A stretch of DNA of 64,000 nt from Diploscapter coronatus (Eukaryota; Nematoda; Chromadorea; Rhabditida; Rhabditidae), in NCBI GenBank assembly GCA_964036155.1, contig OZ038422.1, positions 16,329,201 to 16,393,200 of the forward strand, given 5' to 3'. The notes beneath the pieces are model-generated. The model was not told the DNA's origin, did no database searches, and saw nothing but the letters and a program-made list of their open reading frames with translations. The position numbers and the translations under genes are program-made. Shown here piece by piece: positions 25,906 to 37,900 of this stretch (within the stretch, counting starts at the first letter, position 1; each line of letters starts with the position of its first letter).

Positions 25906-26161
25906 TAACCCATTCAAAAGGGGTTTTATATTAAAAAAATAAAAGCGAAAGTTTTATTCGCAGTTGAAAGTCCCTCAAATATGGAATCAGTTATTGAAAT
26001 ATTTCTACCTGTGATGTACGAGCAACGGATATCGGGATTTTAAAAATATTGGTTGATCTCCTTTAATATGAATCACTTTTGAATACAAACAGCGCTTTTC
26101 GTGAATAAAACAATCTCCGCTTTTATTTTTTTTTTTAAATATAAAACCCTTTTTGAATGGG
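25906..26161. mobile_element. Possible MITE-like element with inverted ends
   Basis: CCCATTCAAAAAGGGTTTTATATT-type sequence at about 25,908 is matched by its inverse AAATATAAAACCCTTTTTGAATGGG at about 26,137-26,161. The ends are inverted repeats of roughly 20 bp around about 250 bp of AT-rich, non-coding sequence. Confidence 0.6.
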
Positions 26162-26506
26162 TATAAGAATGTATACATTTTTAAATTGAAATTTCAAGAT
26201 CAGATTCTCAGATAAACTATCCAAATCGGCTAGAACAATACGATTGTGCCCCTATATAAGAACTTAAAAATTATTTCTAAAATGCCGGGGTAAAAATGCA
26301 CCATGAAACGTGTAATCAAACTGAGTGCGGAGTGTCAACAATAGCTGTTCACAAGAAATCGATTATTAATTATTTCTAGTATATATTTCGAAAAAAAAAC
26401 TTTGAAATTAGTATAAAATAAATATTGAACTTGGTCCCAGAATTTTTAAAATAAAATATTTTAAAGAATATTTATTTCAGTTGCAATTATCCCTCATCAC
26501 TTTTGG

Positions 26507-26695
26507 ATGTCTTCGAGAGTTGTCTGTATCATGTGCATTGAATTATTATTGATTGGAGAGAACGTCGATATTCAAAAATTACTGAAATTGGCATCAGAAT
26601 TCGATAACACTTTGGTCGAACAGCACATTTCTTTCGAAGTACAAAAGCATGTCTTAAGACGGGATATTGAATATCGCGCGATCAGAATAATTTAA
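26507..26695 (+). pseudogene. Possible BTB-domain C-terminal fragment
   Basis: A 62-codon open frame ends at TAA 26695. Its centre (Glu-Asn-Val-Asp-Ile-Gln-Lys-Leu-Leu-Lys-Leu-Ala-Ser-Glu-Phe-Asp) resembles the helix near the end of nematode BTB domains. No N-terminal BTB core or splice partner is visible upstream, and the first 40 bp are the repeat shared with 22.1 kb. I read it as a gene fragment, with low certainty. Confidence 0.3.
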
Positions 26696-27365
26696 CCAGC
26701 TATACGTTTATAATATGCGAATATCGTGTTTAACACCAACATTTATTTAGATATGATGCATGAAAAACAGCATCGAAGACAGTTAGATATCAATTGAGCG
26801 AATTTTCGATGTAGCAATATATTCAATGACAAACATTTAAATTGATGCCAAAATATCAATAAATCTTTAGAGTATGATTTTCTAAAAGATTTATGCAAAA
26901 TTTATGTGTAAAATCTTACCCTTTTTCTAGGGATGTACGCGGTCTGTAAAAATTGGGACCCGGATATTTATGTACAAAGCTTCAGAAGGGCATGTTCGCG
27001 TTCTAGAATAGCCAAAACTACTTTCGTAAAATGATCATTGTTACAAACTTGTACATTATATCATTTCGATTTAATCGGAATTTAATGATTATATCGAACT
27101 CACTAAGAAAATCATTCGTTCTCCAAACTCAACGGTAATTATTAGTTGATAATTAATAAAGAAATTAGTATCGGGATTTTAAGAATTTTGCTTTACCGCT
27201 TACTAGACATAAAGTTTTTCATTTGACAAATCAAATGTCATTTCATGCGAGAAAGTGAATTTGCACAGCTTTAATTTGTGGGGTATTTGACCTTTCCAAT
27301 GATTTTTCGGTCCATATAAAACTCAAATTCACCCTGAAAAATATCTATCCTTAATTATCAAAGTG

Positions 27366-28387
27366 ATGTTTACACTTATAGCACTAACGTTATTCGCTGC
27401 GTCTGCTTATGGTCAGATGTGTCCTAATGAAGGAGCTGGACGTAAGATTATTTTCGAATTTTATGATCCAAATATAACACAAATTATGAATAGTTATAAC
27501 TTCTAAAAGGGAGAATTGCTTCATCTATCAAATAAGATGGTATTGATGATTAAAGATACGCTATTAATGAGGTGCAAAATTAGTGAGACACCTAACCTAT
27601 ATGATCTACTGGTTCATTAGCTTATGACTGATCAAGCAGGATGAAAATTTGATCCTTATCTTCACCACACCGAAATCTATTAGCTTACCAATTTTCAGCT
27701 AAATTTATTATAATGTAGGTTGCAAATCTAGCTATTAAGGTTAGTAAGTGCTCCATTAATTTTGCAACGCATTATCTTAAATAAAAGGAATCTTGATCTT
27801 AGAAATTTGCAATCTTTGATTTTCTAAGTTGACTACTTACAGCGTACCTTCCCGGACTTCCTTGCCTTGCAGGCTATCAAGTAATGATTTCTCCTAGTGG
27901 GAACCAAGTTTGCTGTGATCCAAATACTGCAACAACCGTCAAACGTTTGTTTACAGAGCTTTTAAATACATAGAAAATAATTTTATGGAAACATACAAAT
28001 ATATTTTAAAAATTGCATTACAACATGAGATTTAAACACAAAAGTTCTTCTTTATAATTATTTTCTATCTGAGTAAATTTGCTTCGCACCAACAACTCGA
28101 TAAAAATGAATAATGTTTGAGCAATTTAGCACCTTGTATAGATGTGCCTAGTCCAAGTACTGGAGTGGCCGATTGTGCTTCGATGGCTCCTTTCTGTGAC
28201 CATTCGGTAATTATTATTTAATTTTTAGAATTATTTGACTCATTTTAGGTTTACTACGACTTGGTGAGATTCATATAATTTCTGGGAATATTGAAAGTAG
28301 ACGTTACCATTTTATGAATTTTAGATGACACAAAAATGCCCTAAAACGTGCAACAGATGCCCAGGAAGTTCAAATTATGGAAAGTAA
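27366..28387 (+). CDS. Small secreted protein with one ShKT domain
   Basis: Five exons (27366-27441, 27843-27944, 28130-28206, 28249-28263, 28325-28387) join in phase to 110 residues. Residues 1-16 are a clean signal peptide ending Ala-Tyr-Gly. A small Cys segment (Cys-X-Asn-Glu, Leu-Pro-Cys, Cys-Cys-Asp-Pro) comes next. The ShKT domain at the end has Cys-Ile-Asp, Ala-Asp-Cys, Phe-Cys-Asp-His, Tyr-Tyr-Asp-Leu-Met and Cys-Pro-Lys-Thr-Cys-Asn-Arg-Cys, so all six domain cysteines are present. Exon 4 is only 15 nt. ShKT proteins of this size are common in nematode secretions and can block potassium channels in other animals. The Lys-Tyr channel dyad is not clear here, so no channel activity should be assumed. 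An AATAAA lies at about 28,424. Confidence 0.8.
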
Positions 28388-29265
28388 ATAGATATCTCAA
28401 TCATTTATTTTATATACCAATGCAATAAATACTGTATACAAACATTCTGATTAAATCTCGACAAGTTGTTGAATTTTCTATTGAACCGAAGGATCGTCGA
28501 CTAGTTTATTGATGTACTTTAAAATGAGTGCGATCTGAAAATAATTGAATTTCGATTTCGAATTTTTAATTTCGCGTGGCCCTGTTCAAGATGATACGAT
28601 TTCAAAAATTTCAAATATGTTGCTTCATTTGTTCTTTTGAATAGCGTTCTTCATTATTAAACGCATCCTATTACGCAGTCCGTTATGGAATGGAAATAGG
28701 AAAGAAAATGATGCGTGTGATTGTGTCTGGTGACTGCATGAACAGAAGCCTTTCATGGAAAAATGCAGAAATACGAGGCAGAGGCAAGTCATTTCTTCGA
28801 TCTCCTAGTCAGTCAATCAGATGGGCTGTCGGTTTCTATCTTTCCTTATCTTATCGATAAATTTTCCCTTTTTCTTGAACCTCTTCATAGTATCTTAAGT
28901 AACATGTTTATTTTCACCTGCAATAGTAGATTTCACACATTTCACTTCTCGTGTAATTTCTATTCGCATCCAAGTCAAGTTAGTTAGAGGACAGGTTAAT
29001 GAGTGAATGCATAGGAAAAAGGAGAAGTTGTTTATCGATTCTGCAATTTCTCTCCCATAAAAGGCGGGCTATTCTCTGAGCATAGATCGATTTGATTGAC
29101 CTGGCGGCTATAATCTCTTTTCAAACTGTTTGTACCTCGCATTTTGAATCAGTTTTTTTGCGAAAATTTTTCAAATTTATTACATCGCATTTTAGTTTTA
29201 ATTTTCTAGAATTTACAAATTCAAAATAAAACATTTTTAGGCATAAATAAATTTATTTGAACGTC
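28388..29265. other. Intergenic region
   Basis: No gene seen. The 28,760-28,990 open frame lacks splice sites and similarity. Sequence near 29,040-29,110 is the likely promoter side of the PEX11-like gene, without a recognisable motif. Confidence 0.45.
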
Positions 29266-30151
29266 ATGCAGTCAATTTGGAGTCTAGGCAGTTTTACTTA
29301 CGCCCGAGCTCCATACAGTCTTTCCCTTCTGCTATTTACGTTCATTATTTCACTATTTATTTTCGTTGCAATTAGTTCAATTCGATGGAAGACACATGAG
29401 TTTCCCAAATTTCTGGAGTATTTTCAATTGTGCTATATTTCTAAGATTCCTAAATTCTCTAAAGTTCAAACCAATGAAGTGATTCGTGCATTAACTAATC
29501 CATTGGGGCGTGACAAGGCTCTAAAAATCGTGTCGTACTCAATGATATTTTATGCTTCTGGCTCAAATAGATATAAACAACTTGTGGTATTTTTTCCTCG
29601 AAAATACTTAGATGAAAGTTTATTTAGGAATTGGCAAAGGAAATTAATTTCTGTCGTTTATTAATGCGACAAGTGAATCATCCCAAGAGGATAAGCTCAT
29701 GTTGCGAATTATTGAAAATGAAAATCGCCGATCCGATTGAGTCATGTTCGAGTGCTTTGGGCACAATCATTTGGACCGTCTATGGATTTTTGGAAGTTAT
29801 TACTTGTTTTGCTGATCATGGATATTTCGACTTGAATGCAGAATTTTGGTGGAGATACAATGTCTATTTTTGGCTAGCAGGTAAAAGTTTTCTTGTGCCT
29901 TATAATACTCAACCCTTTTGAATTTAGGCATTTTCGTGGATATTATTTGGCAACTGAGGACGATATCTCTCAAATTCCCGTATAAGTCAATATCTTTCGA
30001 TTGTTTGATTCTGTTCGGAATGATTTTCGACTTCATCGGCGTTTTCAACTGGCTGCCGCACACCTTCCTCTGGGCAGGGCAATTGAGTCAGAGGCAAAGT
30101 TCATCTTTGTTTATTGCTGCTGCCAGCATCGGATTTTACAAAATGCTGTAA
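29266..30151 (+). CDS. Peroxisomal membrane protein PEX11, gamma-like
   Basis: Three exons (29266-29586, 29628-29880, 29928-30151) give 265 residues. Around residue 75 the PEX11 start motif appears (Leu-Gly-Arg-Asp-Lys-Ala-Leu-Lys). The C-terminus has the strong PEX11-gamma end: Asp-Phe-Ile-Gly-Val-Phe-Asn-Trp-Leu-Pro, then Leu-Trp-Ala-Gly and a last hydrophobic segment. PEX11 proteins bend and elongate the peroxisomal membrane before division. The family normally starts close to the Gly-Arg-Asp motif. Here about 70 extra residues with a strong hydrophobic helix (residues 14-36) precede it. Either the protein has an added membrane segment or the true start is an unseen exon. AATAAA lies near 30,381. 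C. elegans prx-11 is the expected relative. Confidence 0.8.
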
Positions 30152-31940
30152 GAACATTTGCAAAGCTGTAATCATTGTGTTTGTTGTTATTTTACTAAAT
30201 CTTATGTGATTTTGCATCCGCGACAATGACTTATTTATTATATTTGATGACGGGTTTTTATTTATCGAATTTTATAAATTGCGGGTGCTAAATATTCATA
30301 GCATGTTCACTTACGACATATCAAAACTGTGTCGTATTGCATTTTTTCAACTATTTGTCACGAAACCGGTGTAAATATGCAATAAATGGTTTCTCGACTT
30401 TTCTATGTTACGTGTTTTACTTCTGCAAAGGAACTTTCACTTTGGAAAAATTGTAATTGTAGCATCTTTCTATCGATTTTTCCTTGGCAGTTCAAACACC
30501 ATGTAATCGAATACCATCTGAAAAATTAAGTAAATTACCATAGAAATGCAATATTGATCAGATCAAATCGCCTGATGGAACAGTTTCGTATTCAAAATGA
30601 AGAATCAATTTAAAAGAGCAATATTTATTATTGCTTTTCTTCTTATACGAGGACAACTGTGTTTATTGAATAAAAGAATTGGAAAGGAGCGAGAAATGGA
30701 TACTCATTCACCGGAATGAGAGCTGATACAAAGATGAATTGAATCAATGGATCTGATGATGAAATTAAACATATGATAAAATCAGAAGTCAGACACAGAG
30801 ACAAGAAATCCAAATCCGAAATCAGTAATTCGATCGATTATCAATTTGATCATTTGAAAAATTAGATTAGAAGATGAGAAATGGAGCAAAGCATTCTGAA
30901 GTACTTTGCCTAAAACCGGAGAGATGAACCTAAAAGCACATTGTTTTGAGCTTGAAATATTGGCAAAACTTAAATAAATATTCCAAACTGAAAAATGTAC
31001 CAATAAAATATCATAATTACTGAACTAAAAAATCCTTGATGAAGCTGAAAATCAGTGAGCTCTATATCTAGAGAGCGCAAATGTTCAAATTTGAATATGC
31101 CGAAATTGGCAATTTTGCGTAAACGAAACTTTCAACTTAGATCCTAAAGGGACCGGAAATTTTGGTGGGGTTTGAGAGCAGGGATTTTGTAGAAAATTTC
31201 AAGTTCCAAAGATGATAGCACATAAGCACACAGCGTGGAAAAGTTTTCCCCTTCAAATGCAAAATTTGAGAGAGATTCTAATTTTCATTGACGTATATTC
31301 TAGGACATTGGGGAAGGCAATTATCGACTTAATTAAGGTGTTTTGATTGATACAAATCGGAAATTTCTTTTTGCTCCGAGTATTTGAAGGGTCTCTAAGT
31401 ATTTCTGTAAGTTTCAAATTTCACTAACATACGAATTGAAGAAACCACTTGCACTCTCTATCTATATCATAGATGATCATTCAAAATTTCTCAGATAAAA
31501 TTAGTTCTAAAATGACTAAATTAAATAAAATTGCTTTGATTGAATGGTGATGAGATGAACAGGGAGATTTAAAATTTCGATTCCTTCTTTTCTTGAAATT
31601 GAAGTTCCGAAAGTCCCTGACGAGTAAAAATATCTGTCGTTGATTTGAAATAGGAGAGGAGAATTACTTCAAGAAATCTAGGAAAATATACCATTTCAAT
31701 TCAATGACTGCTTGCTGATGAAATGCTTGGAATGAAAAGAAATAGATGTAAGGCAACGTCCGATTGAAAATAACACATCGTAGAGAAGAGAATAAATAGA
31801 TCAATCAAATCAAAAATCAAACATAAAAATAAAAATAAAATATAAATCAGAACAAAGATGAATAATGAATATTTGAAGGCAGACGAGGTGATGAAAGAAA
31901 TCAGCAAATGGAGTGGGAGAAGGGGAAGGAAGACACTTAC
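30152..31940. other. Intergenic region between converging genes
   Basis: No gene seen. The stretch separates the 3' ends of the PEX11-like gene (plus) and USP47 (minus). It is AT-rich, with no open frame supported by splice sites. Confidence 0.5.
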
Positions 31941-34900
31941 CTAGGCCTCGCTCACAGATGACATCTGGATGCGGAGGGGACGCTCCTGAAAATTTAGAGT
32001 TTATAGAATTTGCTATAGAAATCTATATATATCTGGCGAAAATTTATCACTGAAAATCGCATATGGAAAAATTGCAATTTAGGAAAAAGCAAACATTATA
32101 AGGAGTGATAAGTATTCTAATATGTGATTTTCGTTCATGACATTTATTCAAGATTGAATTTCTTGAATAACTCTTCGGATAAAAGCCGACTTTTTGGGAA
32201 GTAAAAAAACATTGAATCCAACATTGATTTGCTTATTTTAATGGGCTTTGAATAATCCAAAGTACTATTATTATTATTATTATTATTATTATATTATCAT
32301 CGAACTTTTTTTTTCTCGAAAAGTCTCGAGCTTCATTTTAAAAATGAAGCATGTTTAAAAGAGATAAATCAGTCAACCTTTCTCCTGTTGATGATAGCAG
32401 CTCCACCCGCGTCTTTTATCGCGATTTCCTTCTTCTCCTCTTCACTCAACTCCTTTGGAACTTCATTGCAATCCCTGAAATATTATATTTGAGCCAGAGT
32501 GTTAAAGTTACTATTTTGAATGCTTTCAGAATAAATGAGAAAAAAAAAATTTTTTTTTTTTTCAAATTCAGGTTAAATGGCAGTTATGGCCAAAAGAATG
32601 TTTACATATACTTTTGGGCAGACTAGATTGAAATTGAAAAGAGTTCTTAACAAAACACGATGTCATATAAAACTGAATTGCCCAATCATCTTGCAAAGAT
32701 AAGTTTTTTTTTTAAATGAAACATAAAACTCACTTGTAGTAGATGACAGCATTTCCGTACTTCTCGACGATCTTGGGTTGCGGGAGACGAGCCATGAATC
32801 TGATCTTGCCGTTCAGCATATCCAGGCGATTCTTCGTGTATGGCCAACGTTCCCACGCCGTCACCTGAAATTCAACAGTAAATTCACAAGAATTTTTGAA
32901 CAAATATTATTTTAGCGAGAAAAATTATTGAAAAATACGAATGATATGGAATGACAATTCCTGTAATTCAAAAAGATTCTTGTATTTATCTTTAATTGAG
33001 GCGAAGAAAGAGTTTTCTCATCGCCATGTCGAACAACACATCTGTTTTCCTTCACATTTCTCAAAGGGTATGGCTTGTCAGACAAAGATGAGTGACTTGC
33101 AAAAACAATCAAACTTAGGCTTACATCGACAAAGAAGATTCTCTCAGATGGGATGTTGATGACTGCAGCGATGGCTCTGGCGAGGTCTGTCGCCTGGTCA
33201 TTGGATTGGTCGTCGATGAAGACCTCTTGGATGGGGGAAACCTCGAGAGTCGAGGGACGGAAGCGGCGCAACATGATCGGGTCACCGCTGTTCCGCTTTT
33301 GTACAGGGACTGGCTCTGAAGCGGTGTGATTTCAATAGAAAATTTGCAATTTCTTTTCCAACCAGGCAAAATTTGCATGTAGATGTCCGAAGTCCACATT
33401 TCCCTCGACCCGACCTGGTCATTCAGTCGCAGCACGTACCGCTTCAGCTTCGTGTCTGGAGCCTCGCGCAATCGAACTCTGCAATTACCGTAATTTGACT
33501 TGTCAAATTCAGTAGAATAATATGGGAATAAAAGAATTTCGAAAACCAACTCTTTCGAATAGAGAGGAGCGTGTTTGGAATTACAATTTCGAATCAGACT
33601 TCTCAAAACGCGACCCGCAAAAATCCGTAAATCAACCCTCAGAAAAAGTAGTGTCTTTGGTAAGCAAATATTTCCCTATTAATCAGACGTCGTCACTTTC
33701 TCACTTAAGAACCCATTTGACCACTACACAAGTCTTGCTTTCAAAGGTGATTCGGAAATTGCAAAACTTTTTGCCAGGAAACATAAAGACTATTGAATAG
33801 ATGAGAGGTCGATTTTCCATCCCGTTTCATTGTCTTGTCATCAAAAAACATTTGAACTATCTTTAGCTTTTTTCTAATCATAAAGAATGACATACTGTCC
33901 AGGATGGAGTTTGACTCCGAAGAATTCGTTGTAGAGTCGAATGCACTTGTTGGTGAGCACGTTGAAGGTCATGTGCTGCGAGATGGCCACGTCGAACAGC
34001 TGCTTCCAGTTGTCACGCTGGAATGGGAATTGTTGAATCAAAGTTTGAATATCAAAATAAGAGCTATTTGGAGTCTGCGCAACCTCGAAAATCATAAATT
34101 GTACTACCCTTTTTTATTTTTCGCGATCACTATCTTTAAAAAATGATCGAAAAAGGGTAGCGCCGCTTATGGGTCGCTAAGTTTCGCAAAATCCAAGTAA
34201 CCAAAATAAGAAATGTTGTATGTGAAAATTATCATTTTATTGCCACTCTTTCTGACCTAAATTATTTGTCTCTTCCAATTTTCTAAAATTTTTTCGTCAT
34301 TTTTTAAAATTAAGTAATGTGAAATGAATAAGTAAAGATTTGCTTGTCAACTAAATTATCTTAAAAAGAAATCAAGACGATACTACTTACAACAGGATCA
34401 TTTGTATCGAACAAATAGACGTGCACCAGCTTCTCGTTCTCCTTTAGAGGAGGGCGCATTTTGACTGACAGCTGAAAAAAGTATGATTTGATAAAGTCGA
34501 ATTTCGATAACTCACGATGGCATTGGAAGTGAGCGCCTTATCGAGGGACTCGTTCGTGGAGCCCTGTTCGAAGCCCTTGTCATCCTCGTTGTCGACGTAG
34601 TGCTTGAACAGGACGAAATGGTCGGAACTGACGCGCAGCTGCTCGCTCGTCCACTGCTTGAACTCCGCCACCGTCATGCGCTTATCCACATCCAACACAT
34701 GCACTGCAAAAGTTTGAAAGTGCGGAATATCGCTTTCCCCCATCATAATTGCTAGTCGATCGTAAGAGAAAGCATATATCAGTATTTTAAAAGTTAGAAG
34801 GCTGAAAATAATTTGCAGAATGTTCTCTTATAAAGATCAGCAATAGGCTACATTTCAAATAGACTTATTGCAGGTAAAATTCATCAAACAAGGAAAGTGC

Positions 34901-37900
34901 ACAGATACGAACTCACAGATCTTGATGAAATCGACCAAATAGAGTTTTTCTTTCAATGACGGGGAACGCGATGATAACATTAAAATCGGCAAAATAGGAA
35001 CCTGGAGCGAGAGCATTTTTAGCAGTTGTTCACTTGTATTTTGTATGAAGAATAAGGAAATTCCCTTGTCAATAATGTATTCAAATTTGCAAATTTGTGA
35101 ATGAATGTGAAGACTCTGTGATTTTCACCGATTTCTCTGCTCCAGGTTCCTATTTTTCCGAGTTTGATGTTACCGTCGCGATTCCCGTCACTGAAAACCT
35201 CTATTTGGAAAGTTTCGCCAAGATTTGTGAGCTCGCATCTGTGCATTTCTCTTGTAAAATGAAACAAAAGGCCCCTAAAACCCACGATTTTTGTCGGAAG
35301 ACTTGATGACGATCCGCTTCTCTACATCGCCAATGGGAACGATTGTGGCAGTGTCGGAATTGGCCATGGACTTGGTTGTAGGTGTGGCCGAAGTGGTAGA
35401 TGCAGTAGCTGCAGAGGGACCCGTGAATGGACTGCTCGCGAACGGCATCCCCATTCCCGTCCCGTAGTTCGACCCTGCCAGGTCCAGATTCAGAGGACGC
35501 TCGTAGTCCACGAAATTCTCCATTTTTGCAGATAAATTCTCCTGAAATCAGAATTCCTTTGCATTATTTTTAGAATGGAATATATTAAGGATGGGCAAAT
35601 GGGTAAATATTCAAAATGAAAACAGATATCTACTAAAAGCAAAAACTGGGGCACATACACTTTAATGGGATGAGAGAAGTACTCTTAGCATTGCTAATTT
35701 GAAGCATTTTCAAAACACCGATCTGTAAGACACCACTCACGCAGAATTTAGGATCCATTTCAGCGTTTTCATCGACATCCGACACTGCAGGGCTGACTTG
35801 GGGCGTGCTGTTGCAGATGCCACTGCCACTGCTCGTGCTGCTACGCATTTCGATGTCCGATGTCTCTCCAGGGTCGGCGTCCGAGCAGCGACCGCTCATC
35901 TCGCAGCCCGGTCCCATCGAGGCCTGTGCATAGTCCTCTCCCGGGTCCGTTGCCGAATCTGCCTGGACTGAGGATGTCTGCAAAATAAAATATCTAAATT
36001 TATTGATGCAATTTGTTGCAAAAAAACGCGTTCTTCCCAAAATTCAGCTAGAGTTCTTGTCTCATCTATTCTCAAATTCACAGAAGAACTATTTATTCTT
36101 GCTACTCGATTCTGGTAAATAAAATAAGTTGAAAGCAGAATAATTACCTCCTCTCCATCAACACTCTCCATGGTGACGTCGTTCATGTCGGCCACATCTG
36201 TCGAAGCATAGACGTCGCACACAGATGCAGCACGGCTCACTTCTTCTGAAAATATCATTCATTGTCATTCTGTTTCCCTATTTCTCTTTACCTTGACTAG
36301 GGAACCTGACCCTGAGCATCATGGCGAATTTTCTCCTGTCGAGGATGGTGAACATCGTACTCTCAGTCAGTCCCTTCTGCCTGTCCTCCGTGGCGATTCG
36401 CTCGAAATCGCTGCCTGGCTGATAGCCTCCATCGTAGTACACCTGAAAATGTGACCTTTGCAAAATTATACTGTTGTTCCTATCATTTGGCCAGAAATTT
36501 CGGAAGTGAATGTGTTGCACGGTCATTTTTCAGAATTAGAAAGAAAAATAACGCGTAAAAGGGGAGAGTCCCTTAAATTCGCTTATTTTTTCGCTATGCT
36601 CGCACTTCAAGATATCGAACTGAAGAAGAATTGCGAAAATTTTATGGGAAAAACAGGAGTGGAGTATATTTCAAATCCCCTTATTTGGCTTTTTCAAAAA
36701 TCTTGGTCATTACAACTTTGTAAATTTTCGTATCTTTCAAAAAAGACGTAAAAATTCTAAACTCATTTCAAAAAGTAACGCTATTCTTTGACGAATAAAA
36801 ATTATATTCGAGTTCTAATTTGTCTAGTACAACTTTTGTCTCAATAACATTTTTTTAGATTCAGGAAAAAAGTTCACTCCTGTAGAACATTTTTTTTAAA
36901 TCTCACCATTGGGTTGGTGGACATGACTTCTTTTTCGATGATTTCGAAGAATGGCACATTTTTGTCCAGCAGAACGAAATCGTCGTGAACGCCCTGAATG
37001 GATTCATAGAACAGGGGAAAATAAATCAGAATCAAACCATCGAAGGAGAGTCATTCTTCTCGACGACGAGACGGCAGCCAACCGAGACTCGGTCGGAGTC
37101 GTTCAAACAGAAGCCGATGCGCTGCTTCACTTGGATTATCTGGAAAAAATCATGATAACTTCTATAAGTTATAATTTGATTGGCAAAAACAATCTCACGC
37201 CTCACGTAGAAATAGCATGCTTCTTTTTTACCCTATTTCCCTCAACTCTCACATTCAACCTATATCTCTAACTGTACATAGACTGAAACATTTTGTGCAG
37301 TAGTTTTGCAACTACCATTTTTACCTTGAAATTCTCCGGAACGTGGACGTAGAAGTAAGGCCGAATAGATCGATTGGCGATGTCGACCACGGACACGCGA
37401 ATCATCTTGCCGCTGAACGAGATGATGTCGTGGAATGCTGAAATTTGGAGATTTATGTGAAAAAGTCTATTATATGAAGAAAACTGCAGTTTCTTGGAAG
37501 AAAAAAATCGAGTAGTGTGTCATTCAATAAACTCTTGAAATTTTATAAAATAGAATTTTCTAACTTTTATTCTATTTTCACTCTTACTGATCAGGAATAG
37601 TTTTTTTTAATGTCAATAATTCACTGGATTACTCAATATTTTGTTGAAGTTGATGTTTTTCGTAACTAAGAAGTAAAAATCTTACTAGGAGAGAGTCTGT
37701 AGTCCAAAAGCAATTCAAGTCGAGTCGAGTTGCTGGCTTCCAGCAGCTGCTCCAAAGGCTTGTTTCGATCTGCCTTGGACACGTAGGCGCACAATGGCCT
37801 GACTCCTCGTGAGGTGTTGCACAGAATAAAACGGGCCTGCAAAATGCAATGGAATCAACGAGTTCTGCGTCATTTGTAAAATGTCTCGGACAATAAGTTC

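Larger units (their letters stand above)
25724..27365. other. Intergenic region with repeat copy and a possible BTB-like fragment
   Basis: No full gene seen. It contains the second copy of the repeat (26,445-26,550) running into an open frame, and a degraded element near 26,928-26,985 with GGGATGTACG and GGGACCCGG words like the one at 22.3 kb. Two matching words, AACCCATTCAAAAAGGG (25,906) and AACCCTTTTTGAATGGG (26,144), lie in opposite orientation and bracket about 250 bp, suggesting another hairpin element. Confidence 0.45.
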